DNA of 49,127 nt from Caulobacter sp. (lineage in GTDB: Bacteria; Pseudomonadota; Alphaproteobacteria; Caulobacterales; Caulobacteraceae): NCBI GenBank assembly GCA_026225565.1, contig JAMFTA010000139.1, positions 1 through 49,127 on the forward strand, read 5' to 3'. A model generated the notes under the pieces. That model worked only from the letters and a program-made list of their open reading frames with translations. It made no database searches and had not been told where the DNA came from. The position numbers and the translations under genes were made by a program. Below, piece after piece: positions 1 to 7,870 of this stretch. Position 1 is the first letter of the stretch. Every line of letters begins with the position of its first letter.

Positions 1-1059
1 CCGCACGTAGATTTCGCCAGCCTCGCCGGTTGGGACCGGCTTGCCGTCCTGGTCGCGAATTTCAATTTCGACCGTCGGCAGCGGCTTGCCCACCGAGCCT
101 AGCCGCGCGCGAAGACGTGGATCGGATGAGCCATGGGCCGCGCGGTGCTCGGCCGGACCCAGCAGGGCAATGGTCGAACTGGTCTCAGTCAGACCGTAGG
201 CATTGGTAAAGCTGACGGCGGGAAAGCGATCAAGCGCCTGCTGGATCATTTCGAAGGGCATCTTGCCGCCGCCATAGGCGATCGCCTTAAGATCGGGGAG
301 GTCGGTCGTGTCATCCATGGCGTCGATGACGCGCGCCAGCATGGTCGGCACCAGGAAGGCGTTGCTGACCTTCTCGGCCGCCGCCAACGCGAGCCAAGCC
401 ACGGGATCGAAAGCGGGCAGCAAAACGATGCGGCGTTGTGCGTAGATCGCGCTCAGCAATGCTGCGATTCCCGCGATATGGTAGGGAGGGACGCTGACCA
501 GCGCGGCGTCTTCCTCAGAGGCGGAGCCGAACTCGACCGTCCCTAGGATATAGGACACGAGGTTCGCGTGGCGCAGGATCGCCGCCTTGGGCGCGGCGGT
601 GGTGCCGCTGGTGAAAAGCTGTATGGCGACGCCTTCGCCAGCGTCATCCTCGCTCGCTGGATCGGCGGTAGCGGCCATGGCTGCGTCCACCAGTTCGGCG
701 CGGGACAGAATGACGTTGGCGGCGGAAGGACAGAGGCGCCTGACCCGATCGCCATCGCCGACGATCAGCGCCGGCGTCACGCGATTCAGCAAGGCGGCGA
801 GATCGATATCCGCAAGTCTATAGTTGAGCGGGACGTAGGGCGTCCCCGCGAGCGCCGCGCCGAAAAGCGCCATTGCGGCGGCCTCGCTGCTTTCGTCGAG
901 CAGAGCGACGTGGGTACAGCCGCTCTTCCGGATTAATTCGGCCGCGCCTCTCGCGCCCTTCAAAAGAGCGCCGTAACTCCAGCGCTTGCCGTCGCAGACG
1001 AGACCAATGCGGTCGGGGGCGGCTTCAGCCGCCATCTCCAGAAACAATGCGATGTTCAT
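1..1059 (-). CDS. Acyl-CoA synthetase (ANL superfamily), C-terminus cut by window edge
   Basis: Class I adenylate-forming enzyme that would activate a carboxylic acid to its CoA thioester through an acyl-AMP. Only the N-terminal 353 residues are in the window. The phosphate-binding A3 loop is at about residues 149-160 (TSGTTAAPK; the usual Gly after TSGTT is Ala) and the A5 motif YGLTETS is at 288-294. The C-terminal lid with the catalytic Lys lies off the left edge. ATG at 1059 was chosen because the next gene upstream ends at 1070, leaving a 10-bp gap, and the first residues align with the normal ANL N-terminus. It is the last visible gene of a leftward unit: CoA transferase, 96-aa protein, synthetase. 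The acid substrate is unknown; the locus suggests a cyclic or branched acid. Confidence 0.9.
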   Translation of the reverse strand, partial: MNIALFLEMAAEAAPDRIGLVCDGKRWSYGALLKGARGAAELIRKSGCTHVALLDESSEAAAMALFGAALAGTPYVPLNYRLADIDLAALLNRVTPALIVGDGDRVRRLCPSAANVILSRAELVDAAMAATADPASEDDAGEGVAIQLFTSGTTAAPKAAILRHANLVSYILGTVEFGSASEEDAALVSVPPYHIAGIAALLSAIYAQRRIVLLPAFDPVAWLALAAAEKVSNAFLVPTMLARVIDAMDDTTDLPDLKAIAYGGGKMPFEMIQQALDRFPAVSFTNAYGLTETSSTIALLGPAEHRAAHGSSDPRLRARLGSVGKPLPTVEIEIRDQDGKPVPTGEAGEIYVR

Positions 1060-1069
1060 TGTGGTGCGG

Positions 1070-1360
1070 TCAGTCCGAAGCCGGGAGCGGCTTGGCTTCT
1101 TTGACGGTCAGCGCCACGCCATCCACCGCCAGCGAACCGGCGCCGGATTTCATGCACAGCAACTCGAACGTGCCGGCGGCGTCGACATAGCGCTTGCCGA
1201 TCAACGTCCCGTTGGCATGGGCCGGATCGATCGCGCCGGCCGCTTCGGGTTTTGCTTCAACCATAGGCGCGCCGCCGCACTCGATCACCCCGGCGGCGCC
1301 GCGCACCACCATAACCTCGGCGTCGCACACTGCGCTCCTGAGTCTGGTTCCGGGTTTCAT
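1070..1360 (-). CDS. Small conserved-looking protein, function unknown (96 aa)
   Basis: Family not recognised. The 96-residue protein has two Cys in the first 30 residues (Cys12, Cys28) and a third near residue 69, a Gly-rich middle and no signal peptide or membrane segment. The ATG at 1360 has an AAGGA Shine-Dalgarno 7 nt upstream. It sits between the CoA transferase (21-bp gap) and the acyl-CoA synthetase (10-bp gap), so it is almost certainly co-translated with them. Three Cys residues make metal binding possible, but this is only a guess. A role as an accessory to the synthetase is inferred from position alone. Confidence 0.7.
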   Translation of the reverse strand: MKPGTRLRSAVCDAEVMVVRGAAGVIECGGAPMVEAKPEAAGAIDPAHANGTLIGKRYVDAAGTFELLCMKSGAGSLAVDGVALTVKEAKPLPASD

Positions 1361-1381
1361 GCTTGCATCCTTGCTGGGCGC

Positions 1382-2608
1382 CTACGCAATCGCGCCGCTC
1401 GTCTTTAGCGCTTCGATCCGATCCCACTCAAGCCCAAGCTCCATCAGAACCAGTTCGGTGTGTTCAGACGCCTGGGGCGCGCGGGTCGTTTTCAACGGCT
1501 CACCATTGAACTGAATCGGTCCGCGCACCAACCGAAGCGGCGCGCCGCCGTCGCCGCCTTCGACCTCGATGATCATGTCGTTGTCCAGGGCCTGCTCGTC
1601 GGTGAGGAGATCTTCAAAGCTCTGGATCGGCGCCCATTGCCCCTTCATCGTTTTGAGATGTCCGCGCCAATAGGCGAACGGCTTTGACGCAAACGCCTTG
1701 ACCAAAATGTCGCTTGCCGCTCCGGCGTTCTCGATCAGCGATAAAACGTCCTTAAAACGCGGATCGTCCCCCGCCTCGGGCACGCCGACATGAGCGAAGG
1801 TGTCGCGGATCAGTCCGGTGGGGCTGACCATGCAAAGATTGATCGTGCCGCCATCGGATGTGGTGAAATTGCCCATGAAGGGATTGCGCAACGATCCGCC
1901 GGAAGTCGGCATACTGTTGCGGGTCAAAATGCCCGTTTCCATGACCTGTGAGATGGTCGCGCCAGAGGCCCACCATGCCGTGCTGATCAGCGATCCATCG
2001 ACTTCGATCGCCTCACCGGTCTTCTCGCGGTGCAGCAGCGCCGCGGAAATGCCGCCTGCGATGAACATGCCGCCGATCGAATCGCCGAACGCGGGAATGC
2101 CCTGCCCCAGGGGGCCTGACAGCTCTGGCGGCGTCATCGCATTGGCGATGCCGCTTCGCGACCAGAAGCAGGTCCCGTCGAAGCCGCCGACCTGGCGCTC
2201 GGGCCCCTTGTTCCCCAGCGCGCTACCGCGCGCGTAGATGATGTTGGGATTGACGGCGCGGATATGCTCCACATCGAACTTGTTCTTCTGGCGAACCTGC
2301 GGAAGGTAGTTGGTAAGGAAGACGTCGGCAGTTTTCGCCAACTCGTAGAGCACTTCCTGACCTTCAGCGGTGGCGACATCGATGCCGACGCTGCGCTTGC
2401 CGCGATTGGGATGCTCGAACAGCGTGTGACGCAGCGGATCGAGCTTCACGCCGCCCATGTTGAGGAAGCCGCGTTGTGTATCGCCGCGGAGCGGGTGCTC
2501 AACCTTTATGACGTCCGCGCCCCAGTCGGCGAGGAGCGCGCCCGCGGCCGGCACGTAAGTGAACTGCGCCACTTCCAGTACGCGCACGCCCTTCATGACT
2601 TGGGTCAT
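1382..2608 (-). CDS. CaiB/BaiF family III CoA transferase
   Basis: Would move CoA between acyl groups through an aspartyl-CoA thioester intermediate. The 408-residue length is normal for the family. The N-terminal pattern VRVLEVAQF...LLADWGADVIKVE is typical, and the family catalytic Asp is placed at Asp176 in AFGDSIGGM. It is the first gene of the leftward unit that continues to the 96-aa protein and the acyl-CoA synthetase, and is divergent from the SDR at 2840. Having both a synthetase and a transferase suggests two ways of loading CoA: de novo with ATP, or by exchange with a downstream CoA ester. The acyl donor and acceptor cannot be predicted. Confidence 0.92.
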   Translation of the reverse strand: MTQVMKGVRVLEVAQFTYVPAAGALLADWGADVIKVEHPLRGDTQRGFLNMGGVKLDPLRHTLFEHPNRGKRSVGIDVATAEGQEVLYELAKTADVFLTNYLPQVRQKNKFDVEHIRAVNPNIIYARGSALGNKGPERQVGGFDGTCFWSRSGIANAMTPPELSGPLGQGIPAFGDSIGGMFIAGGISAALLHREKTGEAIEVDGSLISTAWWASGATISQVMETGILTRNSMPTSGGSLRNPFMGNFTTSDGGTINLCMVSPTGLIRDTFAHVGVPEAGDDPRFKDVLSLIENAGAASDILVKAFASKPFAYWRGHLKTMKGQWAPIQSFEDLLTDEQALDNDMIIEVEGGDGGAPLRLVRGPIQFNGEPLKTTRAPQASEHTELVLMELGLEWDRIEALKTSGAIA

Positions 2609-2731
2609 TTTTTCTGAATAACTCCCACGCGCCGCGACAGCGTCAACGAACGCAAAAAAAAGCCTATGATCTGGCGTCGCTGCAGAAAACCATAAAGTGG
2701 CCGGCGCAGTTTGCTATCGCCGGCACGATGG

Positions 2732-2747
2732 GCGTTGGGGCCAACGC
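2732..2747. promoter_or_regulatory. Palindrome in divergent promoter region (candidate operator)
   Basis: Perfect 7-2-7 inverted repeat, GCGTTGG-GG-CCAACGC, in the 231-bp gap between the leftward CoA transferase operon and the rightward SDR. The size and symmetry fit a TetR- or MarR-type dimer site. The regulator is not known, and the palindrome at 19100 has the same 7-2-7 layout but different arms. Confidence 0.4.
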
Positions 2748-2839
2748 TGTGGCGATATTTTGTCGTTCGGACGCGACGCAAGTTGAGTGGTGGTGCGTGC
2801 GGGCCGATAGCGGCTGGGCAAAGGACGAGGAAACCTACC

Positions 2840-3631
2840 ATGAAAATCGACCCGTCGCTGTCGGCCGTCGTCACCGGCGGTGCGTCAGGTTTGGGGCTAG
2901 CCACGGTGAAGGCGCTGCGCTCATCGGGCGTGAAGGTGGCGATTTTCGACGTCGATGAAGAGGGCGGCAAACGCGCGGCCGACGAGGTGGGCGCCACCTT
3001 CTGCAAGGTCGACATCATGTCGGAAGAGGCCGTGCTGGCGGGCTTCGACGCCGCGCGGGCAGCCAATGGCCAGGAACGCATCCTTGTTCACTGCGCCGTC
3101 TTCGCCAAGGGCGGAAAAACCGTCAGCAAGGACAAGGAGACGGGCGGGTTCAAGCGCTTGTCGACCGAAGATTATGCGATATCGGCACAGGGCATATTGG
3201 TGGCCTCATATCGCATGGCGTCCATCGCCGCCTTGGGCATGGCGGGGCTGGACCCGGGCGAGGATGGCGAACGCGGCTCGATTGTACTCACCTCTAGCGC
3301 GGCGGCGCAGGACGGGCAGGTCGGCCAAGTCGCCTATGGCTCGCTCAAGGCTGGCGTGAACGGGCTGGTGCTCCCCATGGCGCGCGATCTCATGGACCTC
3401 GGTATTCGTGTCAATTCGATCATGCCAGGCATCTTCGCCACGCCGCCCATGCTGCGTTTCAAGGACTTGAACCCAGCCATGTGGGATGCGCTCAACAGTT
3501 CGGTCCCTTTCCCTAAGCGACTGGGAAAGCCCGACGAATTCGCCAGCTTGGTGCTCGAGCTGGTGCGCAATTCCTACATGAACGCGCAAACGATCCGCAT
3601 CGACGGCGCTATCCGTATGCCGCCGCGCTAA
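2840..3631 (+). CDS. Short-chain dehydrogenase, HSD10-like 3-hydroxyacyl-CoA dehydrogenase type
   Basis: NAD(P)-dependent oxidation of a hydroxyl group, most likely a 3-hydroxyacyl-CoA or a ring alcohol. The 263-residue protein has the Rossmann motif TGGASGLG at 12-19, the catalytic Ser at about 153, and Tyr166 and Lys170 in YGSLK. The LPMARDL and PGIF segments that follow resemble the mitochondrial HSD10 branch. ATG at 2840 was preferred to in-frame upstream starts because AAGGACGAGG lies just before it and the Rossmann strand begins at once. The usual NNAG motif is replaced by HCAVFAKGG, as happens in HSD10 relatives. It is a single gene divergent from the CoA transferase operon. Confidence 0.88.
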   Translation: MKIDPSLSAVVTGGASGLGLATVKALRSSGVKVAIFDVDEEGGKRAADEVGATFCKVDIMSEEAVLAGFDAARAANGQERILVHCAVFAKGGKTVSKDKETGGFKRLSTEDYAISAQGILVASYRMASIAALGMAGLDPGEDGERGSIVLTSSAAAQDGQVGQVAYGSLKAGVNGLVLPMARDLMDLGIRVNSIMPGIFATPPMLRFKDLNPAMWDALNSSVPFPKRLGKPDEFASLVLELVRNSYMNAQTIRIDGAIRMPPR

Positions 3632-3705
3632 GCGGCGTCGATCGGCGAAGGATCCCGAAAAGCCGCCGTTTCCACCGAAAATGTTGCGGTGCGCCATAGG
3701 CGGTG

Positions 3706-3734
3706 TTGACACGCCTCTATCAAATCCCTAAACT
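3706..3734 (+). promoter_or_regulatory. Predicted sigma-70-type promoter for the 98-aa exported protein
   Basis: TTGACA at 3706-3711, a 17-nt spacer, then TAAACT at 3729-3734. The -10 element is only 4 of 6 matches to consensus, but the -35 is perfect and the spacing optimal. The start codon at 3792 is 58 bp further on. An inverted repeat at 3726-3750 overlaps the -10. Confidence 0.5.
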
Positions 3735-3750
3735 AGGTTAGTATTTAGGG
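3726..3750. promoter_or_regulatory. Inverted repeat overlapping the -10 element (candidate operator)
   Basis: CCCTAAA at 3726-3732 and TTTAGGG at 3744-3750 are perfect complements around an 11-nt centre that contains a second small repeat (ACTA/TAGT). Its position over the predicted -10 hexamer fits a repressor site. No regulator gene is adjacent on this strand; the MarR gene at 4141-4581 is the nearest. Confidence 0.4.
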
Positions 3751-3791
3751 GATCGCCGGTGGCCCGCGCCGCCCGCTTGAGGAGTTCCAAC

Positions 3792-4088
3792 ATGAAGAAG
3801 ACATTCTGCCTGCTCGCCCTGGTCGCCGCTTCAGCGCTCCCCGCTGCCGCCGGAGCCCAGGAACCTGTTGCCGCCGTCAGCAAGCCGACCCCAGCCGAGA
3901 TGACGGGAAAGATGCTCTATACGGCTGACGGCAGGCATATCGCCTCCGTCTATAGCGTCGAGCCGGATGGCTCTCCGCAGGTCATTTGGGAGGGCAGGTT
4001 AGTGACCGTGCCAGCCTCGACAGTCACCGTCGATGGCGGCAAGGTGTTGACCAGCATGACTAAGATGCAACTGGCCCTGTCGCGCTGA
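3792..4088 (+). CDS. Small exported protein, function unknown (98 aa)
   Basis: Residues 1-22 form a clear Sec signal peptide: MKK, a hydrophobic stretch of Leu/Ala/Val, then AAAGAQ as a likely cleavage site. The mature part of about 75 residues is a run of short beta-prone segments (residues 40-90) that loosely resembles a PRC-barrel-like fold, though no family is assigned with confidence. ATG at 3792 is preferred to a start at 3759 because GAGGAG precedes it and the signal peptide begins there. It has its own promoter and ends at a hairpin shared with the convergent MarR gene. A periplasmic role is inferred; its link to the catabolic genes is unknown. Confidence 0.75.
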   Translation: MKKTFCLLALVAASALPAAAGAQEPVAAVSKPTPAEMTGKMLYTADGRHIASVYSVEPDGSPQVIWEGRLVTVPASTVTVDGGKVLTSMTKMQLALSR

Positions 4089-4100
4089 TCGCATAACGGC

Positions 4101-4137
4101 TCGGAGTGTGATCGGACGTCGTCAGATCACACTCCGA
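4101..4137. terminator. Bidirectional hairpin between convergent genes
   Basis: A perfect 13-bp stem (4101-4113 with 4125-4137) and an 11-nt loop fill the 52-bp gap between the exported protein and the convergent MarR gene. The core arm is CGGAGTGTGATC. There is no long U-tract on either side, so termination strength is uncertain, but the position is exactly where a shared terminator would be. Confidence 0.65.
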
Positions 4138-4140
4138 TTG

Positions 4141-4581
4141 TCAGCTAACTTTATCTGCTATCGCCACGTCATCTGATTTCACGGCGCTTTGGCAATTGAT
4201 GTTCTCGTATAGCCGGTCAAGCAACGAGCTTAGTTGAGCGACTTCATCGTCGCGCATCCCGCGGAAGGTATGGTTCTCCAGCTTGGTTGCAAGAATGCTG
4301 ACCCGATCGAGAATTGGTAGCGCCGCTTCGGTGAGTGACACGCAATAGGCGCGCTTGTCGTCCTCCTTTGGATGGCGTGCAAGCAGGCCATCGGCGCAGA
4401 GGCGGTCGACAAGACGACCCGCGGCGGCTTCGGACATGTCGAGGGTCTCGGCAAGAATGCGCTGGGTGGCTCCGGGCCGGCGCGCCACTACCGCAATCGC
4501 CGTCCATTGTGAACGCGTCACGCCGAAATCTTCAAGATCCTGGTCGAACTGCTTGCGCAGCTGACGGGCTATGACCGTCAT
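4141..4581 (-). CDS. MarR family transcriptional regulator
   Basis: Dimeric winged helix-turn-helix regulator, usually responding to small aromatic or lipid ligands. From ATG at 4581 it has 146 residues, the family norm. The wHTH spans about 38-85, with the recognition helix near 50-65 and the wing pattern DKRAYCVSLT, matching the MarR signature DxRxxxxxLT. A longer reading frame reaches back into the thiolase gene and is unlikely. No strong Shine-Dalgarno is visible, so translation may depend on coupling to the thiolase, 68 bp upstream on the same strand. It probably senses a pathway intermediate and controls the thiolase and/or the divergent MFS gene; this is inference from position. Confidence 0.85.
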   Translation of the reverse strand: MTVIARQLRKQFDQDLEDFGVTRSQWTAIAVVARRPGATQRILAETLDMSEAAAGRLVDRLCADGLLARHPKEDDKRAYCVSLTEAALPILDRVSILATKLENHTFRGMRDDEVAQLSSLLDRLYENINCQSAVKSDDVAIADKVS

Positions 4582-4649
4582 CTTGAGCGAGGCGTTTCGC
4601 TTGGTGGTTGCCGCGTTATCGATGAGAGGTCGTCCTCTTGTGCGGTGAC

Positions 4650-5906
4650 CTAGAGTCGCTCGATGATGATGGCCGGCGCCATCCCGCCGGCCGCGCACAT
4701 GGTGATGAGGCCATAGCGGCCGCCCGAACGCTCAAGTTCGTCGAGCGCGGCGCCGATGAGGATGGCGCCTGTCGCGCCGATCGGATGCCCAAGCGCAATG
4801 GCGCCGCCATTGATATTGACCTTCGCCCGGTCCAGGTCGAGATCGCGGATAAACTTCTCCACAACGACGGCAAAAGCTTCGTTGATCTCCCAGACATCGA
4901 TGTCCTCCTTGCTGAGGCCCGCCCGTTTGAGAACCTTCTGCGCCGCCGGCCCCGGCGCATTTAGCATCAGGGTCGGATCGTCGCCAACATTGGCGGTCGC
5001 CACGACGCGCGCGCGGGGCTTCATGCCCGTCTTCTTCACATAGTCTTCCGACGCGAGAAGGATCGCGGCGGCGCCGTCCACGACGCCCGAAGAGGTGCCG
5101 GCGTGGTGGAGGGGTTCGATCTGGAGGTCTGGATACTTCTGGTTGACCAACTCGCGGAACGTCGGGCCATCCGGACGTGACGGCATGTCCAGAAACATGG
5201 CGAAGGCCGGCTTGAGCTGGGCCAGTTGCTCGATGGTCGTGCCGGGCCGCGGATATTCGTCGCGATCCAGGATGACGCTGCCGTCGTCAGCGAGAACAGG
5301 AATGATCGACTTATCGAAGCGGCCCTCCTGTATGGCGATCGCGGCGCGCCTCTGGCTCTCGACGCCGAACGCATCCAACTCTTCGCGCGTGATGCCTTCC
5401 ATCGCCGCAATCGCATCCGCAGCTACGCCTTGGTTGGTTTGCGGATGTTTTTCCTGGAGGCGCATATTGCCCGTGCCGAGCCCGCCGGGCGATTTGACGC
5501 CGGCTTCCCGCAAGCTTTGACCATACCAGGTGACATAGGACATCAACTCGGTCCCGCCGGCGATCACCAGATCCTCCATGCCCGACATGATCTGTCCGGC
5601 AGCGAGGTTTGTCGCGGTGATGCCGCTGCCGCAGAAACGGTCAAGGGTCACGCCTGAAACCTTGACGTCATAACCGGCGTCGAGCGCCGCCATGCGGCCC
5701 ATGTCTCCGCCCTGCAATCCCATCTGCGCGCTGGTGCCCCAGATGATGTCGTCGACATCGGCCGTATCGAGGTTGTTCCGTTCCTTCAACGCCTTGAGGA
5801 CTGAGGCTGCGACATGCTGCGGATGCATGACCGATAAAGCCCCCTTGCCCATCTTGCCGATGCTGCGGGGCGTTCTGACGGCGTCGATAATAAAGGCTTC
5901 AGCCAT
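4650..5906 (-). CDS. Thiolase (acetyl-CoA C-acyltransferase)
   Basis: Cleaves a 3-ketoacyl-CoA with CoA to give acetyl- or propionyl-CoA and a shortened acyl-CoA, the last step of a beta-oxidation round. The protein is 418 residues. The nucleophile Cys92 lies in RFCGSGITATN, His374 in GGAIALGHPIGATG and the acid/base Cys404 in MCAAGG, so the active site is complete. ATG at 5906 was chosen because MAEAFIIDAVRTP is the canonical thiolase start; a TTG at 5933 would add nine residues without homology. MarR follows on the same strand, and an MFS transporter is divergent. Catabolic rather than biosynthetic use is likely from context. Confidence 0.94.
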   Translation of the reverse strand: MAEAFIIDAVRTPRSIGKMGKGALSVMHPQHVAASVLKALKERNNLDTADVDDIIWGTSAQMGLQGGDMGRMAALDAGYDVKVSGVTLDRFCGSGITATNLAAGQIMSGMEDLVIAGGTELMSYVTWYGQSLREAGVKSPGGLGTGNMRLQEKHPQTNQGVAADAIAAMEGITREELDAFGVESQRRAAIAIQEGRFDKSIIPVLADDGSVILDRDEYPRPGTTIEQLAQLKPAFAMFLDMPSRPDGPTFRELVNQKYPDLQIEPLHHAGTSSGVVDGAAAILLASEDYVKKTGMKPRARVVATANVGDDPTLMLNAPGPAAQKVLKRAGLSKEDIDVWEINEAFAVVVEKFIRDLDLDRAKVNINGGAIALGHPIGATGAILIGAALDELERSGGRYGLITMCAAGGMAPAIIIERL

Positions 5907-6028
5907 GGGATGTCTCGTCGAGATAGCGTGCAACTAGAGCTCGGCAAACGCTATCGCATGGTGGCTCGACACGCCACGAACCGTCAATCGCGTGGGCGAT
6001 CAATCGTACTCGCGCGGGCGACCGAAAA

Positions 6029-6041
6029 CCATTCTCAATGG
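6029..6041. promoter_or_regulatory. Short palindrome in thiolase/MFS divergent region
   Basis: Perfect 5-3-5 inverted repeat, CCATT-CTC-AATGG, in the 255-bp gap between the thiolase-MarR unit and the MFS gene. A second short repeat, GTGGC-N7-GCCAC, is at 5961-5977. Either could be a MarR target. Both are short enough to occur by chance. Confidence 0.25.
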
Positions 6042-6161
6042 CGGTAAATCATAGATATTATTGCGACTTTTGTCAGAACTGCCTTAACCGTCCAGCACGC
6101 CCCGTGTTTTCTGGTAAAACCGTTCGGGCATAGGACCTGGATAGGCGGCGGAGCAGAAATA

Positions 6162-7832
6162 ATGGGCGCGAGTACGGGAGGTGCGAGCACTAAGCGCGGG
6201 GGGGCTTTTGAGCCGTTGCGCGCGCCGGTTTTCCGTCGGGTCTGGTCCGCGAGCGTCATCTCTAATTTTGGCCAACTGATTCTCGGGGTCGCGGCGGCAT
6301 GGGAGATGACCCGCCTGACCTCCAACGCCAGCATGGTCGCCCTGGTTCAAACGGCGTTGATGCTGCCGTTGATGCTTGTTGCGGTGCCCGCCGGCGCCCT
6401 CGCCGACATGTTCGACCGGCGCCGGATCGCGATGACTGGCCTTATCTTCTCCATCTCCTGTGCGGCCCTGCTGACGGGACTGGCCTGGGCGGGACTGATA
6501 TCGCCCCTGGTGCTGCTGGTTTTCTGCTCACTGATCGGGGCGGGGGTGGCGCTCTATAGCCCTGCCTGGCAGGCCTCGATCCCCGAGCAGGTGGAGCCGC
6601 ATCAGCTTCCCGCGGCGATCGCCCTGGGCAGCATCAGCTATAATGTGGCCCGAAGCGTGGGGCCGGCGATCGGCGGCGTCATCGTGCTGGCGGGGGGCGC
6701 CAAGGCCGCGTTCGCGACCAACGCGATCTGCTACCTCCCGCTACTGTTGACCTTCTTTCTATGGCGCCGGCGCCATGCGCCCTCTCGCCTGCCGCCCGAG
6801 CGAATAGACCGGGCGATCGTCTCGGGCTGGCGCTACGCTCTTCATTCCGACCCCATCCGCACCGTTTTCGTCAGGGCCTTTCTCTTCGGGAGCGCGGGGG
6901 CGACCACGACGGCGCTGGCGCCGCTTATCGCCAAGGACCTTCTGCACGGCAACGCCAGCACCTACGGCATTATGCTCGGCGCCAGCGGCGTCGGCGCGGT
7001 CGTCGGCGCGGTGATGGTCAGCCGCCTGCGAGAATGGCTCGGCACCGAAACGGCGACGAGGCTCCTCGCCATCGCGTCGGGTTTGGCGCTGATCCTTGTC
7101 GGTTTCAGCCATTCGCTGGCGCTTACCTGCTTGGCCCTGTTTGTGTCCGGCGCCGCCAACATTCTGACCATCGCGCTGTTCAATATTTCGGTGCAGCTGG
7201 CGGCGCCGCGCTGGGTGACCGCGCGCGCCTTGTCGCTATTCTCGTCGTCGCTCACGGGCGGCATTGCGCTTGGGGCATGGCTGTGGGGTGTCGTCGCCGG
7301 TCACTGGTCGGTCGAAATTGCGGTCCTCGCATCGGGGGCGGCGCTGTTGGGGATGCCGCTCATTTCCCTGCTGTTGCCGCTTCCAGAGGCGAGCCACGAG
7401 GGGAAGGAGTCGGTTGACATCGGCCGTGAGCCCGAAGTGGCGCTCGCCCTGACCCAGCGATCTGGCCCCATCGTCATCGAAGTCGACTATCGCGTCGATC
7501 CGGATCGGGCGCGCAATTTTTACAACGCCATGCTGAAGGTCCAACGCGCGCGGCTACGCAGTGGGGGCTTCGAATGGTCGATTTCACGCGACATCGCCGA
7601 TCCGACCCTGTGGACCGAACGGTATCATTGCCCGACCTGGAGCGATTACCTTCGCCTGCGCGACCGGGTAAGCCAAGCCGATCTGGACATTCAGATGAGC
7701 GCCGACGCCTTCGTCCTTGCGGGCGAGCCCAAGCGCGTGCGGCGTCGGCTGGAGCGGCCGTTCGGTTCGGTGCGCTGGAAGTCCGATTCGCCCGATCCCC
7801 AGCAGGAGACGCTGGGTTATGTCGCGCCTTAG
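6162..7832 (+). CDS. MFS transporter of the MFS_3/EntS type with C-terminal ABM-like domain
   Basis: Inner-membrane major facilitator of 556 residues. Residues about 20-410 carry the transmembrane helices, with the family loop ADMFDRRR after helix 2. After about residue 430 comes a soluble domain (IVIEVDYRVDPDRARNFYNA...) resembling the ferredoxin-like antibiotic-biosynthesis-monooxygenase fold, a known architecture of the MFS_3 family. ATG at 6162 has GGAG 8 nt upstream. It lies 38 bp before the DapB-like gene, so the two may be co-transcribed. Export of a toxic intermediate is the usual role of EntS-like proteins; uptake of the growth substrate cannot be excluded. Confidence 0.85.
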   Translation: MGASTGGASTKRGGAFEPLRAPVFRRVWSASVISNFGQLILGVAAAWEMTRLTSNASMVALVQTALMLPLMLVAVPAGALADMFDRRRIAMTGLIFSISCAALLTGLAWAGLISPLVLLVFCSLIGAGVALYSPAWQASIPEQVEPHQLPAAIALGSISYNVARSVGPAIGGVIVLAGGAKAAFATNAICYLPLLLTFFLWRRRHAPSRLPPERIDRAIVSGWRYALHSDPIRTVFVRAFLFGSAGATTTALAPLIAKDLLHGNASTYGIMLGASGVGAVVGAVMVSRLREWLGTETATRLLAIASGLALILVGFSHSLALTCLALFVSGAANILTIALFNISVQLAAPRWVTARALSLFSSSLTGGIALGAWLWGVVAGHWSVEIAVLASGAALLGMPLISLLLPLPEASHEGKESVDIGREPEVALALTQRSGPIVIEVDYRVDPDRARNFYNAMLKVQRARLRSGGFEWSISRDIADPTLWTERYHCPTWSDYLRLRDRVSQADLDIQMSADAFVLAGEPKRVRRRLERPFGSVRWKSDSPDPQQETLGYVAP

Positions 7833-7870
7833 TCGAACGAAAACCTCAAAAAAAACAGAGGAAAGGCGCC

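Noticed and set aside
2605-3081. 158-codon open frame on the minus strand
   Set aside because: It lies across the SDR gene at 2840, has low-complexity Ser/Pro/Arg content and no Shine-Dalgarno; it is a high-GC shadow.
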